64,000 nucleotides of DNA from Caulobacteraceae bacterium (GCA_016703335.1 JADJCG010000002.1:1-64000); one strand, 5' to 3'. Positions 34,658 through 43,742 are shown, counted from the stretch's first letter. Notes: generated by a model from the sequence alone, not told the origin. Program-made: numbers and translations.

Positions 34658-36895
34658 ATGTTTGATACCAAATCCGTTTCCATCGATTGGGCGGGCCGCC
34701 CGCTTAAGCTCGAAACCGGCCGCGTCGCGCGTCAAGCCGACGGCGCTGTGTTCGCCACCTGGGGCGAGACCGCTCTGCTCGCGACGGTCGTCTACGCGAA
34801 GGAAGCAAAGCCGGGACAAGACTTCTTCCCGCTGACCGTGAACTACCAAGAAAAGTACTTCGCCTCTGGCCGCATTCCTGGCGGCTTCTTCAAGCGCGAA
34901 GGCCGCCCGACCGAACGTGAGACGTTGCTGTCGCGCCTGATCGACCGCCCGATCCGTCCGCTGTTCGTCGAAGGCTTCAAGAACGAAGTCCAAGTCATCA
35001 TCACGGTGCTGAGCTGGGACAACGAAAACGAATCCGATCTGCTCGCGATGGTCGCGGCGTCCGCTGCGCTGACGATCTCAGGCGTGCCGTTCATGGGCCC
35101 GATCGCCGCCAGCCGCGTGGGCTGGATCGACGGCAAGCCGCAGTTGAACCCGACGATCGAGCAAATGAAGACGTCGGATCTCGATCTCGTCGTCGCCGGC
35201 ACCGCCAACGCGATCATGATGGTCGAGTCGGAAGTGAAGGAACTCAGCGAAGCCCAAATGCTTGAAGCGCTCGCGCTCGCGCACAAGGGCATGCAGCCGG
35301 TGATCGACGCGATCATCGATCTCGCCGAACAAGCCGGCAAAGAGCCGTTCGCGTTCGACCCGCCGGATCACTCGGCACTGCAGAAGAAGATCTTCGACTT
35401 GGTCGGCAGCGATCTCGCCACCGCCTACAAGATCACCAAGAAGGATGAGCGCTACGCCGCCGTTGGCGCACAGCGCGATAAGGCCAAGTCCGCCCTCGTG
35501 AAGAGCGACGCGAACCCGGATGGCGTCGACGCCAACGTGTTCAAGGAAGTGTTCAAGGCCGTCGAAAGTGAAGTTGTCCGCACCCGCATCGTCAAGGAAA
35601 AGGGCCGCATCGACGGCCGTCCGGTCGACAAGGTCCGTCCGATCGAGTCGATGGTCGGCTTCCTGCCGCGCACGCACGGCTCGGCGCTGTTCACCCGCGG
35701 TGAAACGCAATCGATCGTCGTCGCCACGCTCGGCACCGGCGAAGACGAGCAATTCATCGACGCGCTCTCGGGCACGACCAAAGAGCGCTTCATGCTCCAC
35801 TACAATTTCCCTCCCTACAGCGTCGGTGAAACCGGCCGTATGGGTGGCGCCGGCCGCCGCGAAATCGGCCACGGCAAGTTGGCTTGGCGCGCGATGAAGG
35901 CGGTGCTGCCGTCAGCCGAGCAATTCCCGTACACGGTGCGCCTCGTCTCCGAGATCACCGAGTCGAACGGCTCGTCATCGATGGCCACGGTTTGCGGTTC
36001 GTCGCTGGCGCTGATGGATGCGGGCGTTCCGATTTCGGCGCCGGTCGCCGGCGTTGCGATGGGCCTCATCCTCGAAGACTACGGCTTCGAAGTTCTGACC
36101 GACATCTTGGGTGACGAAGATCACCTCGGCGACATGGACTTCAAGGTCGCCGGCACCTCGAAGGGCATCACCTCGCTGCAGATGGACATCAAGGTTGCGG
36201 GCATCACGCAAGAGATCATGCAAGTCGCGCTAGACCGTGCTCACGGCGCGCGTCAGCACATCCTCGGCGAAATGGCGAAGGCCATGGACGCGCCGCGCGG
36301 TGAAGTTGGCAAGAACGCTCCGCGCATCGAGCAGATCAAAATCCCGACCGACAAGATCCGCGACGTGATCGGCACCGGCGGCAAGGTGATCCGCGAGATC
36401 GTGGAAAAGACCGGCGCGAAAGTGAACGTCGAAGACGACGGCACGGTGAAGGTGGCGTCCGCCAACGCCGAATCGATCGAAGCCGCGATCAAGTGGATCA
36501 AGTCGCTGACCTCTGAACCGGAAGTCGGTAAGATCTACGAAGGCAAAGTCGTGAAGGTGATGGAATTCGGCGCCTTCGTGAACTTCTTCGGCGCCAAGGA
36601 CGGCCTCGTTCACGTTTCCCAACTGGCGCGCGAGCGCGTTGAGAAGCCGGGCGACGTCGTGAAAGAAGGCGACACCGTGAAGGTGAAGCTCCTGGGCTTC
36701 GACGATCGCGGCAAGGTGAAGCTCTCGATGAAGGTGGTCGATCAGGCCACCGGCGCCGATATCTCATCAGAGTTCGGCGCGGAAGCGCTGGACGAAGGTC
36801 CGCGCCGTGAACGCAGCGACCGCGGTGATCGCGGCCCGCGTCGCAGCGGTGGTGGCGGCGACCGCCGTCCGCGCCGCGAAAGCTCGGGCGAATAA
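34658..36895 (+). CDS. pnp: Polyribonucleotide nucleotidyltransferase (PNPase)
   Basis: 745 residues. Two RNase PH domains (RIPGGFFKREGRPTERE and the second-core HYNFPPYSVGETGRMGGAGRR), KH domain (IKIPTDKIRDVIGTGGKVIRE) and S1 domain (YEGKVVKVMEFGAFVNFFG) are all intact in one frame, and the C-terminus ends in an Arg/Gly-rich tail. It degrades RNA 3' to 5' phosphorolytically and is a degradosome partner. ATG at 34658 follows the hairpin leader. Confidence 0.96.
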   Translation: MFDTKSVSIDWAGRPLKLETGRVARQADGAVFATWGETALLATVVYAKEAKPGQDFFPLTVNYQEKYFASGRIPGGFFKREGRPTERETLLSRLIDRPIRPLFVEGFKNEVQVIITVLSWDNENESDLLAMVAASAALTISGVPFMGPIAASRVGWIDGKPQLNPTIEQMKTSDLDLVVAGTANAIMMVESEVKELSEAQMLEALALAHKGMQPVIDAIIDLAEQAGKEPFAFDPPDHSALQKKIFDLVGSDLATAYKITKKDERYAAVGAQRDKAKSALVKSDANPDGVDANVFKEVFKAVESEVVRTRIVKEKGRIDGRPVDKVRPIESMVGFLPRTHGSALFTRGETQSIVVATLGTGEDEQFIDALSGTTKERFMLHYNFPPYSVGETGRMGGAGRREIGHGKLAWRAMKAVLPSAEQFPYTVRLVSEITESNGSSSMATVCGSSLALMDAGVPISAPVAGVAMGLILEDYGFEVLTDILGDEDHLGDMDFKVAGTSKGITSLQMDIKVAGITQEIMQVALDRAHGARQHILGEMAKAMDAPRGEVGKNAPRIEQIKIPTDKIRDVIGTGGKVIREIVEKTGAKVNVEDDGTVKVASANAESIEAAIKWIKSLTSEPEVGKIYEGKVVKVMEFGAFVNFFGAKDGLVHVSQLARERVEKPGDVVKEGDTVKVKLLGFDDRGKVKLSMKVVDQATGADISSEFGAEALDEGPRRERSDRGDRGPRRSGGGGDRRPRRESSGE

Positions 36896-36918
36896 GCTCC
36901 AGCACTAAGGCAAAACGG

Positions 36919-36948
36919 AAAGCCCGCTTCGCAAGAGGCGGGCTTTTT
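36919..36948 (+). terminator. Rho-independent terminator after pnp
   Basis: AAAGCCCGC, a loop, GCGGGCTTT and then further T residues. It closes the rimP-to-pnp operon 24 bases after the pnp stop. Confidence 0.85.
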
Positions 36949-36976
36949 GTTTGAAGCGCGCGTGCTAGCGTGCGTT

Positions 36977-37205
36977 ATGCCTGGATCAGGACGCTACAAT
37001 AAGAAGCCGTTGCCGAAATGGGCGGCCCTCGCGCTTGGCATACTGTTCTTGGCACTCGGCGGCTTCTTCGTTTTCGCGCTTCTCGCTGGTGAGCGAGAAG
37101 CGGGCGCATCGGCCATCGCGCTTTTTATTGCTGGCGATCGCCGTGGGTTTGATGGCTTTGGACTTTTCGTGGTGGCGAGCGTGCTGGAAGCGGGCGCGGC
37201 GCTGA
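36977..37205 (+). CDS. Small two-helix membrane protein, one frameshift
   Basis: The ATG at 36977 gives MPGSGRYNKKPLPKWAALAL, with one transmembrane helix to about residue 40. An extra T in a run of five near 37121 hides the second hydrophobic helix; in the corrected frame it reads LLLAIAVGLMALDF and ends WKRARR at 37205. Corrected length 75 residues. Function unknown. Small proteins of this type with two helices and a basic C-terminus are frequent after pnp in related genomes, but I cannot name one. Confidence 0.6.
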
Positions 37206-37209
37206 GTAC

Positions 37210-37235
37210 GGAACGACGCTCGCTCGCGGTTCGTT
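37210..37235 (+). promoter_or_regulatory. EcfG-type general stress promoter
   Basis: GGAAC, 17 bases, CGTT, a perfect match to the sigma-EcfG consensus, ending 21 bases before the start of the 37256 gene. Confidence 0.65.
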
Positions 37236-37255
37236 GTCTCCGCGAGGAGAGCAAC

Positions 37256-37453
37256 ATGCCAGGTAAACTAGGCGATCCGAACGCCATCAATGGCCCGCAC
37301 CAAGATCGGCGCATGGGTGTGGCTCGTCCCGAGCCAATTCGACCCAAAGATCCCGCCGACGACACGCCCGATCACGACGGCATCGAGATCGACAACGCCA
37401 TCGAGCGGCCGCAGGAGGGCCAACCCGGCCAGCCGGGCGCGAAGGTGAGCTAG
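37256..37453 (+). CDS. Small hydrophilic protein, 65 residues
   Basis: The ATG at 37256 follows a GAGGAGA ribosome site. The protein is Pro-, Asp- and Gly-rich (PIRPKDPADDTPDHDGIEID and EGQPGQPG) with no fold signature and may be intrinsically disordered. The perfect EcfG-type promoter just upstream suggests a general-stress protein of the hydrophilin sort. The ORF track start further upstream belongs to the preceding gene. Confidence 0.6.
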   Translation: MPGKLGDPNAINGPHQDRRMGVARPEPIRPKDPADDTPDHDGIEIDNAIERPQEGQPGQPGAKVS

Positions 37454-37489
37454 CTTCGCAACGCGTTCGCTTTCTGATTTAGTGCCGGC

Positions 37490-37867
37490 ATGGGGTTACG
37501 GCTGGTGGCGCACTATTTCGAGCGTAGCGAGGCTTTCGGCGCGCAGCGCATGAAGCTAAGGAAAAGCCTATCTGCATAATGAAGACTGGCTCCGTCTCTA
37601 TCCGCAATACGTCGGCCCTTTTGGCGGCTACCGGCTTATGGTCTCCGAGCACGACCTTGAAGATGCAGTCGCAATCTTGCGCGAGGCCAGCGCCAGTCCG
37701 CTGCTTGAGGGCGAACGCAGAACTCCACGGGACGACGGGCGTATCAGAGCTTCGCGCTCGGTTGGGTGATTGGCGGCGTTCCGGTGGCGATTCGCGAAGC
37801 CAAATGGATTGCATTCGAAGCGCCGGCTGCTGTCATCAATCCTGGCGCGATCGCTGAGGACACTTAA
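37490..37867 (+). pseudogene. DUF2007-like signal-transducing protein, frameshifted
   Basis: Pieces in different frames join to a protein of about 125 residues. It starts MGLRLVAHYFERSEAFGAQ, continues AYLHNEDWLRLYPQYVGPF (frame change near 37560) with GGYRLMVSEHDLEDAVAIL (the DUF2007 core), and ends with FALGWVIGGVPVAIREAKW and INPGAIAEDT after a change near 37735. DUF2007 is a short ferredoxin-like domain found in putative signalling proteins; no ligand is established. The next gene is another DUF2007 protein, so the two form a tandem pair. Confidence 0.5.
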
Positions 37868-37877
37868 GCTCCCCGCC

Positions 37878-38099
37878 ATGTCCGATCTCGTCATCGTCGC
37901 CAGCTTCGCGTCGCGGCCAGAAGCCGTTGTCGCGCAGTCTTTGCTGCGCAGCGAAGGTGTCGAAACACTGATGCCGGAGTTCAATGCGCTGTTAGCGGAC
38001 TATGATCCGTCGATGATGGAGCATGGCTGGCGCTTGCTCGCTCACAAGGAAGACGCGGAGGAAGCGCAAGCAATCCTTCGCGACGCGCAAGCGACTTAG
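37878..38099 (+). CDS. DUF2007 domain-containing protein
   Basis: 73 residues from the ATG at 37878. ASFASRPEAVVAQSLLRSEGV then NALLADYDPSMMEHGWRLLAH then EDAEEAQAIL is the complete small alpha-beta DUF2007 domain. It converges with the minus-strand membrane protein, whose stop overlaps its own by three bases. Function unknown. Confidence 0.75.
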   Translation: MSDLVIVASFASRPEAVVAQSLLRSEGVETLMPEFNALLADYDPSMMEHGWRLLAHKEDAEEAQAILRDAQAT

Positions 38100-38484
38100 C
38101 GCTCGGCTTTACTTGGTGCGGCGACCCATGCCGCGAGCAGCGCGGGCGCAATCACCAGCCCCACATCGACGCCGACATTGCCGGTGCGCGCACTCACGAT
38201 GTCGAGCACGTGAATGATCGCGTGTCCGCACATGAACGCGGCGCCTCCAACAGCCGCAGGCCAATAACCCGGTCGCCACGCGCGTGCGAGAGCAACGCAA
38301 GGCCCGCGACGACATAAGCGACGCCGATATCGGAGACGAAGTGCGGGTTGAACGGGCCGGTGTGGGCGAGTCCCGGTACGCTGTCGTACCAGAGTGGTGG
38401 CGCTGCGAGCATGAAACCGCCGTTCGCCGCGCCGCCGATGCCGAGGAGCGCGGCAACCACGCGCTTTATCAGTCGGATGTTCAT
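38096..38484 (-). CDS. Small membrane protein, one frameshift
   Basis: The ATG at 38484 (MNIRLIKRVVAALLGIGGAA) starts a protein with about four hydrophobic helices. The frame changes near 38268 in a run of C/G after LLSHARGDR, and the C-terminal part reads GYWPAAVGGAAFMCGHAIIH to SKAER at 38096. Corrected length 129 residues. No family is certain; the start overlaps the stop of the methyltransferase gene upstream (ATGA), so the two are coupled. Confidence 0.6.
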
Positions 38485-39092
38485 TGCGGCCGTCGAAACC
38501 AAAGTCGGCTCCAAATTACATCAGGCGCGGAGGGAGACGGAAAGTCGCCGGATTGCACCAGCTCAAGGTTAGCCTCTTTCGCCAGCGCTACGGTCTCGTC
38601 GGCGCTCACCTCGAACATCCGTCGCCCTTCGGGCAGAGGGCCCTGACGCAGGCTGATCATCAGGGCGCCGCCGGGACGCGCGAGCCGCCCAACCACCGGC
38701 ATCATCGCGGCCCGTTCAGCGGCGAAGAAGTGCATCCAGACAGCTGACATCCACACGAGATCAAACGTCTGGCCGCGTACCGAGACGAGATCGGGCAAGC
38801 TATCGTCGATCCAGGTAATGTTCGGATCGGGATGGAGCGCCATTGCGCCTTCGCGCATCTCGCGCGTGGGTTCGATCGCCGTCACGCGATCACCGCGCGC
38901 TGCAAACCACGCCGCATCGCGCCCGGTGCCTGCGCCGATGTCGAGCACATCGATGCCGGCGTCCGGAATGAGATCGAGAACGCCCCGGTGCGAGTCCTCG
39001 AAGCGCATGCGCTCGTAGAGCGTGAGCAGTTCCGGCGCTTCAGCGCTGTAGCCTTGCGTGCCCTCTACGGTCCGTGTGACAGGCGGCGTCAT
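38481..39092 (-). CDS. Class I SAM-dependent methyltransferase
   Basis: 203 residues. DVLDIGAGTGRDAAWFA is SAM motif I, TAIEPTREM carries the acidic ribose ligand, and DLVWMSAVWMHF is motif IV. The C-terminal half is a usual small-molecule methyltransferase lid. Substrate unknown. It forms an overlapping pair with the downstream membrane protein. Confidence 0.85.
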   Translation of the reverse strand: MTPPVTRTVEGTQGYSAEAPELLTLYERMRFEDSHRGVLDLIPDAGIDVLDIGAGTGRDAAWFAARGDRVTAIEPTREMREGAMALHPDPNITWIDDSLPDLVSVRGQTFDLVWMSAVWMHFFAAERAAMMPVVGRLARPGGALMISLRQGPLPEGRRMFEVSADETVALAKEANLELVQSGDFPSPSAPDVIWSRLWFRRPQ

Positions 39093-39717
39093 TGCGGGGG
39101 CTCGTAATCGTGCGCCGAGGGGTCCGTGCCGATGCCGAAACGCGCAGGTTCTAGGTCGGCGATCCGTACCGGCGCGGTGACGCCAGGCGCTGTACGGTGG
39201 AGATAGTCTTCAAGCACGACGCGCTCGCGCTCGGTGCCGGGGGTTAGCCGCGGCGGCAAGATATTTTCGAAGAAGTGTATGGCGCCGCCACGCGAGGTCG
39301 TCGCGCCAGTGTTGCGAGCAATTTGGTGGAGCTGGACAATGTGCGGCACTGGATTGAATCGGCCGACAAAGACGACCTCACCTGGCCGCAGATCGAAGGC
39401 GATAGATTGTTCGCTAAAGCAAACCGCCCAATACGATTGCACGCCGACATCGGTCAGCACGTAACGCCCGGGACGCGCTTGCCTCACTAAGTAAGTAGGC
39501 GCCGTTGTCGGATCGACCATGAACGCGTGGATGCCGGCGAACGTGTTGGCATCCAGTCGGCCGCGCTCCTCGTTGTATCTGAGAATGTCGCGTTGGCCCC
39601 GGGCGAGGGCTCGGCGATGAAGACGATGGGCCGTTGCGGCGTGATGTCAACCGTCACGACGTTCGTCGCGCAGCCGCAAAGCAGCAAACACGCCGCAATT
39701 AGCCCTCGCAGCCCCAT
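39089..39717 (-). CDS. Lipoprotein of unknown function, one frameshift
   Basis: The start MGLRGLIAACLLLCGCATN is a lipoprotein signal with lipobox LCGC. It reads VDITPQRPIVFIAEPSPGA, then changes frame near 39590 into RLDANTFAGIHAFMVDPTT and continues through RQARPGRYVLTDVGVQSYW to YEPPQ at 39089. Corrected length about 209 residues. The mature part is beta-rich and includes VFVGRFNPVPHIVQLHQIA. No known family. It overlaps the next gene on the same strand by four bases. Confidence 0.6.
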
Positions 39718-39720
39718 GCG

Positions 39721-40536
39721 TTACTCCCCATCTGTGCTCGGCACGCCGACAATGTGGAAACCGGCGTCGACGTGGATGACTTCGCCAGTGGTTGAGCGGC
39801 CGAGGTCGGAGAGGAGCCACATTGCGCAGCCGGCGATGCCTTCCATGGTCGTGTCCTCTTTCATCACTGACCATTCGCGGCCGGTTTGGATGAGGCCGCG
39901 CCCGCCTTGGATGCCGGCGATGGCGAGCGTGCGCATGGCGCCGGCGCTGATCGCGTTGACGCGAATGCCGCTCGGACCGAGGTCGCGCGCCATGTAGCGC
40001 ATCGAGGCTTCAAGCGCGGCTTTTGCGACGCCCATGACGTTGTAGCTCGGCAGCACGCGCTCGGCGCCGAGATAGGTGAGCGTGATCATCGAGCCATCGC
40101 GCTTCATCAGCTTGGCGGCGCGCTTGCCGGCGGCGACGAACGAGAATGCTGAGATGTCCATCGAGCGCAGGAAGTTTTCGCGCGTGGTGTTCTCGACGAA
40201 TGAGCCTTTGAGTTCGTTTTTGTCGGAGAAGGCGATCGAGTGGACGAGGAAGTCGAGCTGACCCCATTCCTTGCCGAGGCGATCGAACACAGCGTCCATG
40301 TGCGCGTCGTTGGTCGCGTCGCATTCGAGCACGATCTTTGAACCCAAGCTTTCGGCCAGCGGCTTGATGCGCTTTTCGAGCGCTTCGCCTTGATAGGTGA
40401 ACGCGATCTCGGCGCCTTGGGCCGCGAGCTGTTGGGCGATGCCCCAGGCGATCGACTTGTCGTTGGCCACGCCCATGACGAGCCCGCGCTTGCCGCGCAT
40501 CAGCTCACCCTTCGGAAACACCCACTCGTCGGCCAT
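39721..40536 (-). CDS. fabI: Enoyl-ACP reductase I
   Basis: 271 residues. MGVANDKSIAWGIAQQLA carries the NADH-binding GxxxxxSxxxG of FabI, and YLGAERVLPSYNVMGVAKAAL carries the catalytic Tyr (six residues before Lys) in the Yx6K arrangement. The C-terminal GEVIHVDAGFHIVGVP is family-typical. It reduces the enoyl double bond in the last step of each fatty acid synthesis cycle and is the target of triclosan-type inhibitors. It stands apart from fabA/fabB, three kilobases away. Confidence 0.95.
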   Translation of the reverse strand: MADEWVFPKGELMRGKRGLVMGVANDKSIAWGIAQQLAAQGAEIAFTYQGEALEKRIKPLAESLGSKIVLECDATNDAHMDAVFDRLGKEWGQLDFLVHSIAFSDKNELKGSFVENTTRENFLRSMDISAFSFVAAGKRAAKLMKRDGSMITLTYLGAERVLPSYNVMGVAKAALEASMRYMARDLGPSGIRVNAISAGAMRTLAIAGIQGGRGLIQTGREWSVMKEDTTMEGIAGCAMWLLSDLGRSTTGEVIHVDAGFHIVGVPSTDGE

Positions 40537-40586
40537 GGTCAGAACTCCTGTTTGAGGGGAGCCAATAGCCTCTTTGCAGCAAAATC

Positions 40587-40611
40587 GGAACCCTCATGGG
40601 CCGCCGGCGTT
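40587..40611 (+). promoter_or_regulatory. EcfG-type general stress promoter
   Basis: GGAAC, 16 bases, CGTT: perfect consensus, ending 28 bases before the ATG at 40640. Confidence 0.65.
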
Positions 40612-40639
40612 CTGAGCTCGAACCATTTGGGGATGCCGC

Positions 40640-40873
40640 ATGGCCAAGATTTACGAGGCACGGATTGATGTCGACGAGCCTGTAGGCGGGATCATCAACG
40701 TTGCCCCGCCGCGGCGCGAAGGCGGCTGGATTTGGGCGCTGGTTTTTGTGGTGTTCCTCGTGAGCGGCGCAGCACTAGGGCTTTCGCTGGCGACTGGTTC
40801 ACTCGCAAACGCGGTCGAGGTGGCGCAAGCCAGTTTCGCCGCCGACGGAACAGGCGAAACCGCGACGAATTAA
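40640..40873 (+). CDS. Small single-helix membrane protein
   Basis: 77 residues with one central transmembrane helix (IWALVFVVFLVSGAALGLSLA) and polar ends; the N-terminal EARIDVDEPVGGIINVAPP is soluble. No known family. Its perfect EcfG-type promoter places it in the general stress regulon. A hairpin follows the gene. Confidence 0.65.
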   Translation: MAKIYEARIDVDEPVGGIINVAPPRREGGWIWALVFVVFLVSGAALGLSLATGSLANAVEVAQASFAADGTGETATN

Positions 40874-40900
40874 CCCCTCGTCTCAACGGGATCGCTTTTG

Positions 40901-40924
40901 AGCGCCGGCCTTTGGGCCGGCGCT
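40901..40924 (+). terminator. Ten-pair hairpin after the small membrane gene
   Basis: AGCGCCGGCC-TTTG-GGCCGGCGCT, a perfect stem with a four-base loop. No long T-run follows (CTTCGTTTG), so termination is likely but not certain. Confidence 0.55.
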
Positions 40925-41011
40925 CTTCGTTTGCAAGCTTTCGTTAAGCGTGCCGCTTTCCGCGAAGTTAAGAGGGCCTTGATAGATTCGCTCTGATTTC
41001 CGGAGCCCAAC

Positions 41012-41933
41012 ATGCGTAGTTTCGCCCAGCAGACTTGCCGATCAACTCGCCGCCGACGGTGTCGTCACCGCCGACGAAGCGCTTGAGTTGCGCCGCATCG
41101 TGTTTCCCGATGGCGTTGTTAGCCGCGACGAAGCGGAGATGTTCATCGCCGTCGCCGCGCGCGTTGCGAATACGGACGAGGAATGGACGCACGCATTCGT
41201 GGAAGCGATTTGTGACTACGTGCTGTCGAAGGGCAAATTCCCAGGCCACGTCGATGAAGAGACGGCGTCTTGGATGATGTCGAATTTCGGCAAGGATGGT
41301 CCGCGCGAGACCGAAGTTGAAGCAGTTTTGAAAGTTCTGGAGCGCGCTGAGAGTGCGCCGGAGGGCCTTTGTGTGTTCGCGCGCGATCGCGTTGCGGCGC
41401 TGATGGCTGGCAACGCGGTGGGTGTCGCCGAGACTGAACTTGTTCGCCGTTGCCTCTACGCGTCGTCCGGTTCGGGGCGCACGTCCGTTACGGCGGAGGA
41501 AGCGCGCTGGTTGTTCACACTCGATGCCGAGAGCGATGGTCGCGCCAATGACGCCGCTTGGGGCGATCTGTTTGTGAAGGCAGTGCTCTGTCATTTGATG
41601 GGTCGCCGGGCGCCGGAACTGCTTGAGGCGAACGCCATGATGGAGCGCCAAGCTTGGCTGAACGCGTCGACGCCGGGCGTGGGCGCCATGCTGAGCAGCA
41701 TCTTCTCGGGCGGCCTGAACGCCTACAAAGCCAAGATCCACGAAGACGGCGCCGTCGAGCGTTGGGAAGGCCATTACGAGGTCGCCAACGATGATGCCGC
41801 AACCGATGCCAAGCTGACGCTCGAGGAAATCGCGTGGACCGTCGGCATGACCAAGGAAGACGGCAAGCTCACCGCCAACGAAAAAGCGCTGATCGCCGAA
41901 ATCCGCGAGATCGAGAACGGCGAGACCACCTAA
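41012..41933 (+). CDS. EF-hand-like acidic protein of unknown function, one frameshift
   Basis: The ATG at 41012 reads MRSFAQQ; one extra base near 41032 leads into the main frame LADQLAADGVVTADEALELRR. Corrected length 306 residues, all helical. Short EF-hand-like loops recur: ADGVVTADEA, PDGVVSRDEA and EDGKLTANEK, each Asp-x-Gly-x-x-x-x-(Asp/Asn)-Glu. They are less regular than classical EF hands, so Ca binding is only a possibility; a TerB-like fold is another. The protein is likely cytoplasmic and no signal peptide is seen. Confidence 0.6.
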
Positions 41934-42026
41934 CGCATTCGTCGGGGGACACGTGAACTGCTGCTCTTCTATGCGCTGCGCACCAAGCGTTGAAACGAGT
42001 CCGCACCTCGCGCGTTCTCCCGCGCA

Positions 42027-42519
42027 ATGCAGTTTGCCCACATCGATACAGCCAAGTTTCTCGCGCCAATGAGTGGCGCAACCGCACAAGTCGCCGCGAT
42101 CCCGCTCCGTTGGACCAACGGGCGTCCCGAAGTGCTGCTAGTCACGACGCGTGGTACCGGGCGCTGGACGATCCCAAAGGTTGGCCGCTGGCGGATTCAC
42201 TCGGCGCGAGTGCGCGGCGCGTGAGGCATTTGAAGAGGCGGGCGTGCGTGGGCGCGTTGAGCCCTATGCGCTGGGCACGTTCGAATACTGGAAGCGTTCG
42301 AAGCATGGCCGCGTTTTCTTGCAGGTCACCACATTCGCCATGCACGTCGAGCACGTCGCGTGGGATTGGCCGGAGCGCGAAGAACGCAAGCGGGCTTGGT
42401 TCTCACCGGACATCGCGTGCCGGCTCGCGGCCAACGACGAGCTGAGCGCACTGATCCGCGAAGCCGTAAGCGTCAAAGCGCCGGTCAGCACGCCAACGGC
42501 ATTTGTCCGCGCGAGTTAA
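42027..42519 (+). CDS. NUDIX hydrolase, frameshifted twice
   Basis: The piece from 42027 reads MQFAHIDTAKFLAPMSGATA to TGRWTIPK. Two indels near 42178 and 42218 are needed to join PKGWPLADSLGASA to AREAFEEAGV, which is the Nudix box with its REUxEE core. The C-terminal part ends PTAFVRAS at 42519. Typical alphaproteobacterial Nudix of the DIPP/MutT type, about 160 residues. Its stop overlaps the convergent fabB stop. Confidence 0.7.
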
Positions 42520-43730
42520 GCGGCGACGCGCGTGAAAGCCAAGGTCGCGTTGGTGCCGCCGAAGCCGAACGAATTCGACAACACACAATCGAGCTGGCGA
42601 TCAACGCGTTCACGAAGGATCGGCAGATCTTCGAACGCCGGGTCGAGTTCTTCGATGTGGGCGCTCTCGCAGGCAAAGCCGTTATTGAGCATCAGGATCG
42701 AATAAATCGCTTCCTGCACGCCCGCTGCGCCAAGCGAGTGGCCGGTGAGCGACTTGGTGCTGGAAATCAGCGGCGGCTTCGAGCCGAACACCGCGCGCAC
42801 GGCTTCCATTTCCTTCAGATCACCAACAGGCGTCGAGGTGCCGTGAGTGTTGAGGTAATCGACCGGGCGATCGAGGTAGCGCATCGCCATTTGCATGCAG
42901 CGCGCCGCGCCTTCGCCTGACGGGGCGACCATGTCGTGGCCGTCGCTTGTGGCGCCGTAGCCGGCGACTTCAGCGTAGATTTTCGCGCCGCGCTTCTTGG
43001 CGCGTTGGTATTCTTCGAGCACCAGCACGCCAGCGCCGCCGGCGATGACGAAGCCGTCGCGATTTTTGTCGTAAGCGCGCGAGGCTTTGTCTGGCGTCTC
43101 GTTGTACTTGCTGCTCATCGCGCCCATGGCGTCGAAGAGAACCGAAAGCGTCCAATCCAGCTCTTCGCTGCCACCGGCGAACATGATGTCTTGCTTGCCG
43201 TTCTGGATATGCTCGTACGCATCGCCGATGCAGTGCGCGCTGGTCGCGCAGGCAGAGCTGATCGAATAATTGATGCCTTTGATCTCGAACGGCGTCGCAA
43301 GCGTCGCGCTCGCTGTTGAGCTCATGGCTTTCGGCACAGCGAACGGCCCGACGCGCTTGGCGCCTTTTTCACGCGCGGTGTCCGCGGCCGCGACGATCGC
43401 GCGCGCGGAGGGGCCGCCTGAGCCCATGATGATGCCGGTGCGCGGATTTGAGACTTCTTCCGGCGTCAGGCCCGCGTCCTGAATCGCTTGCTCCATGGCG
43501 ATGAAATTCCAGCCGGAGCCTTCGCCCATGAAACGCATGTTGCGCTTATCGACGACGTCTTCCGGCTTCACGGTTGGCTGGCCGTGCACGAGCGAGCGGA
43601 AGCCTTTCTCCGCGTACTCTGGAGCAGCGCTGATGCCGCTTTTGGCCTCGCGGAGGCTCGTGAGCACTTCCTGCGTATTGTTGCCGATTGAGGAGACGAT
43701 CCCCATTCCGGTGACGACGACACGACGCAT
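42516..43730 (-). CDS. fabB: Beta-ketoacyl-ACP synthase I
   Basis: 404 residues. The nucleophile is in SACATSAHCIGDA near residue 163, with the first His in NTHGTSTPVGD and the second in SLTGHSLGAAG. All catalytic residues are present. FabB elongates unsaturated acyl chains and is paired with FabA immediately upstream on the same strand, as in most proteobacteria using the anaerobic unsaturated pathway. About 12 bases separate fabB from the fabA stop. Confidence 0.96.
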   Translation of the reverse strand: MRRVVVTGMGIVSSIGNNTQEVLTSLREAKSGISAAPEYAEKGFRSLVHGQPTVKPEDVVDKRNMRFMGEGSGWNFIAMEQAIQDAGLTPEEVSNPRTGIIMGSGGPSARAIVAAADTAREKGAKRVGPFAVPKAMSSTASATLATPFEIKGINYSISSACATSAHCIGDAYEHIQNGKQDIMFAGGSEELDWTLSVLFDAMGAMSSKYNETPDKASRAYDKNRDGFVIAGGAGVLVLEEYQRAKKRGAKIYAEVAGYGATSDGHDMVAPSGEGAARCMQMAMRYLDRPVDYLNTHGTSTPVGDLKEMEAVRAVFGSKPPLISSTKSLTGHSLGAAGVQEAIYSILMLNNGFACESAHIEELDPAFEDLPILRERVDRQLDCVLSNSFGFGGTNATLAFTRVAA

Positions 43731-43742
43731 GGGCTCTGCTCC

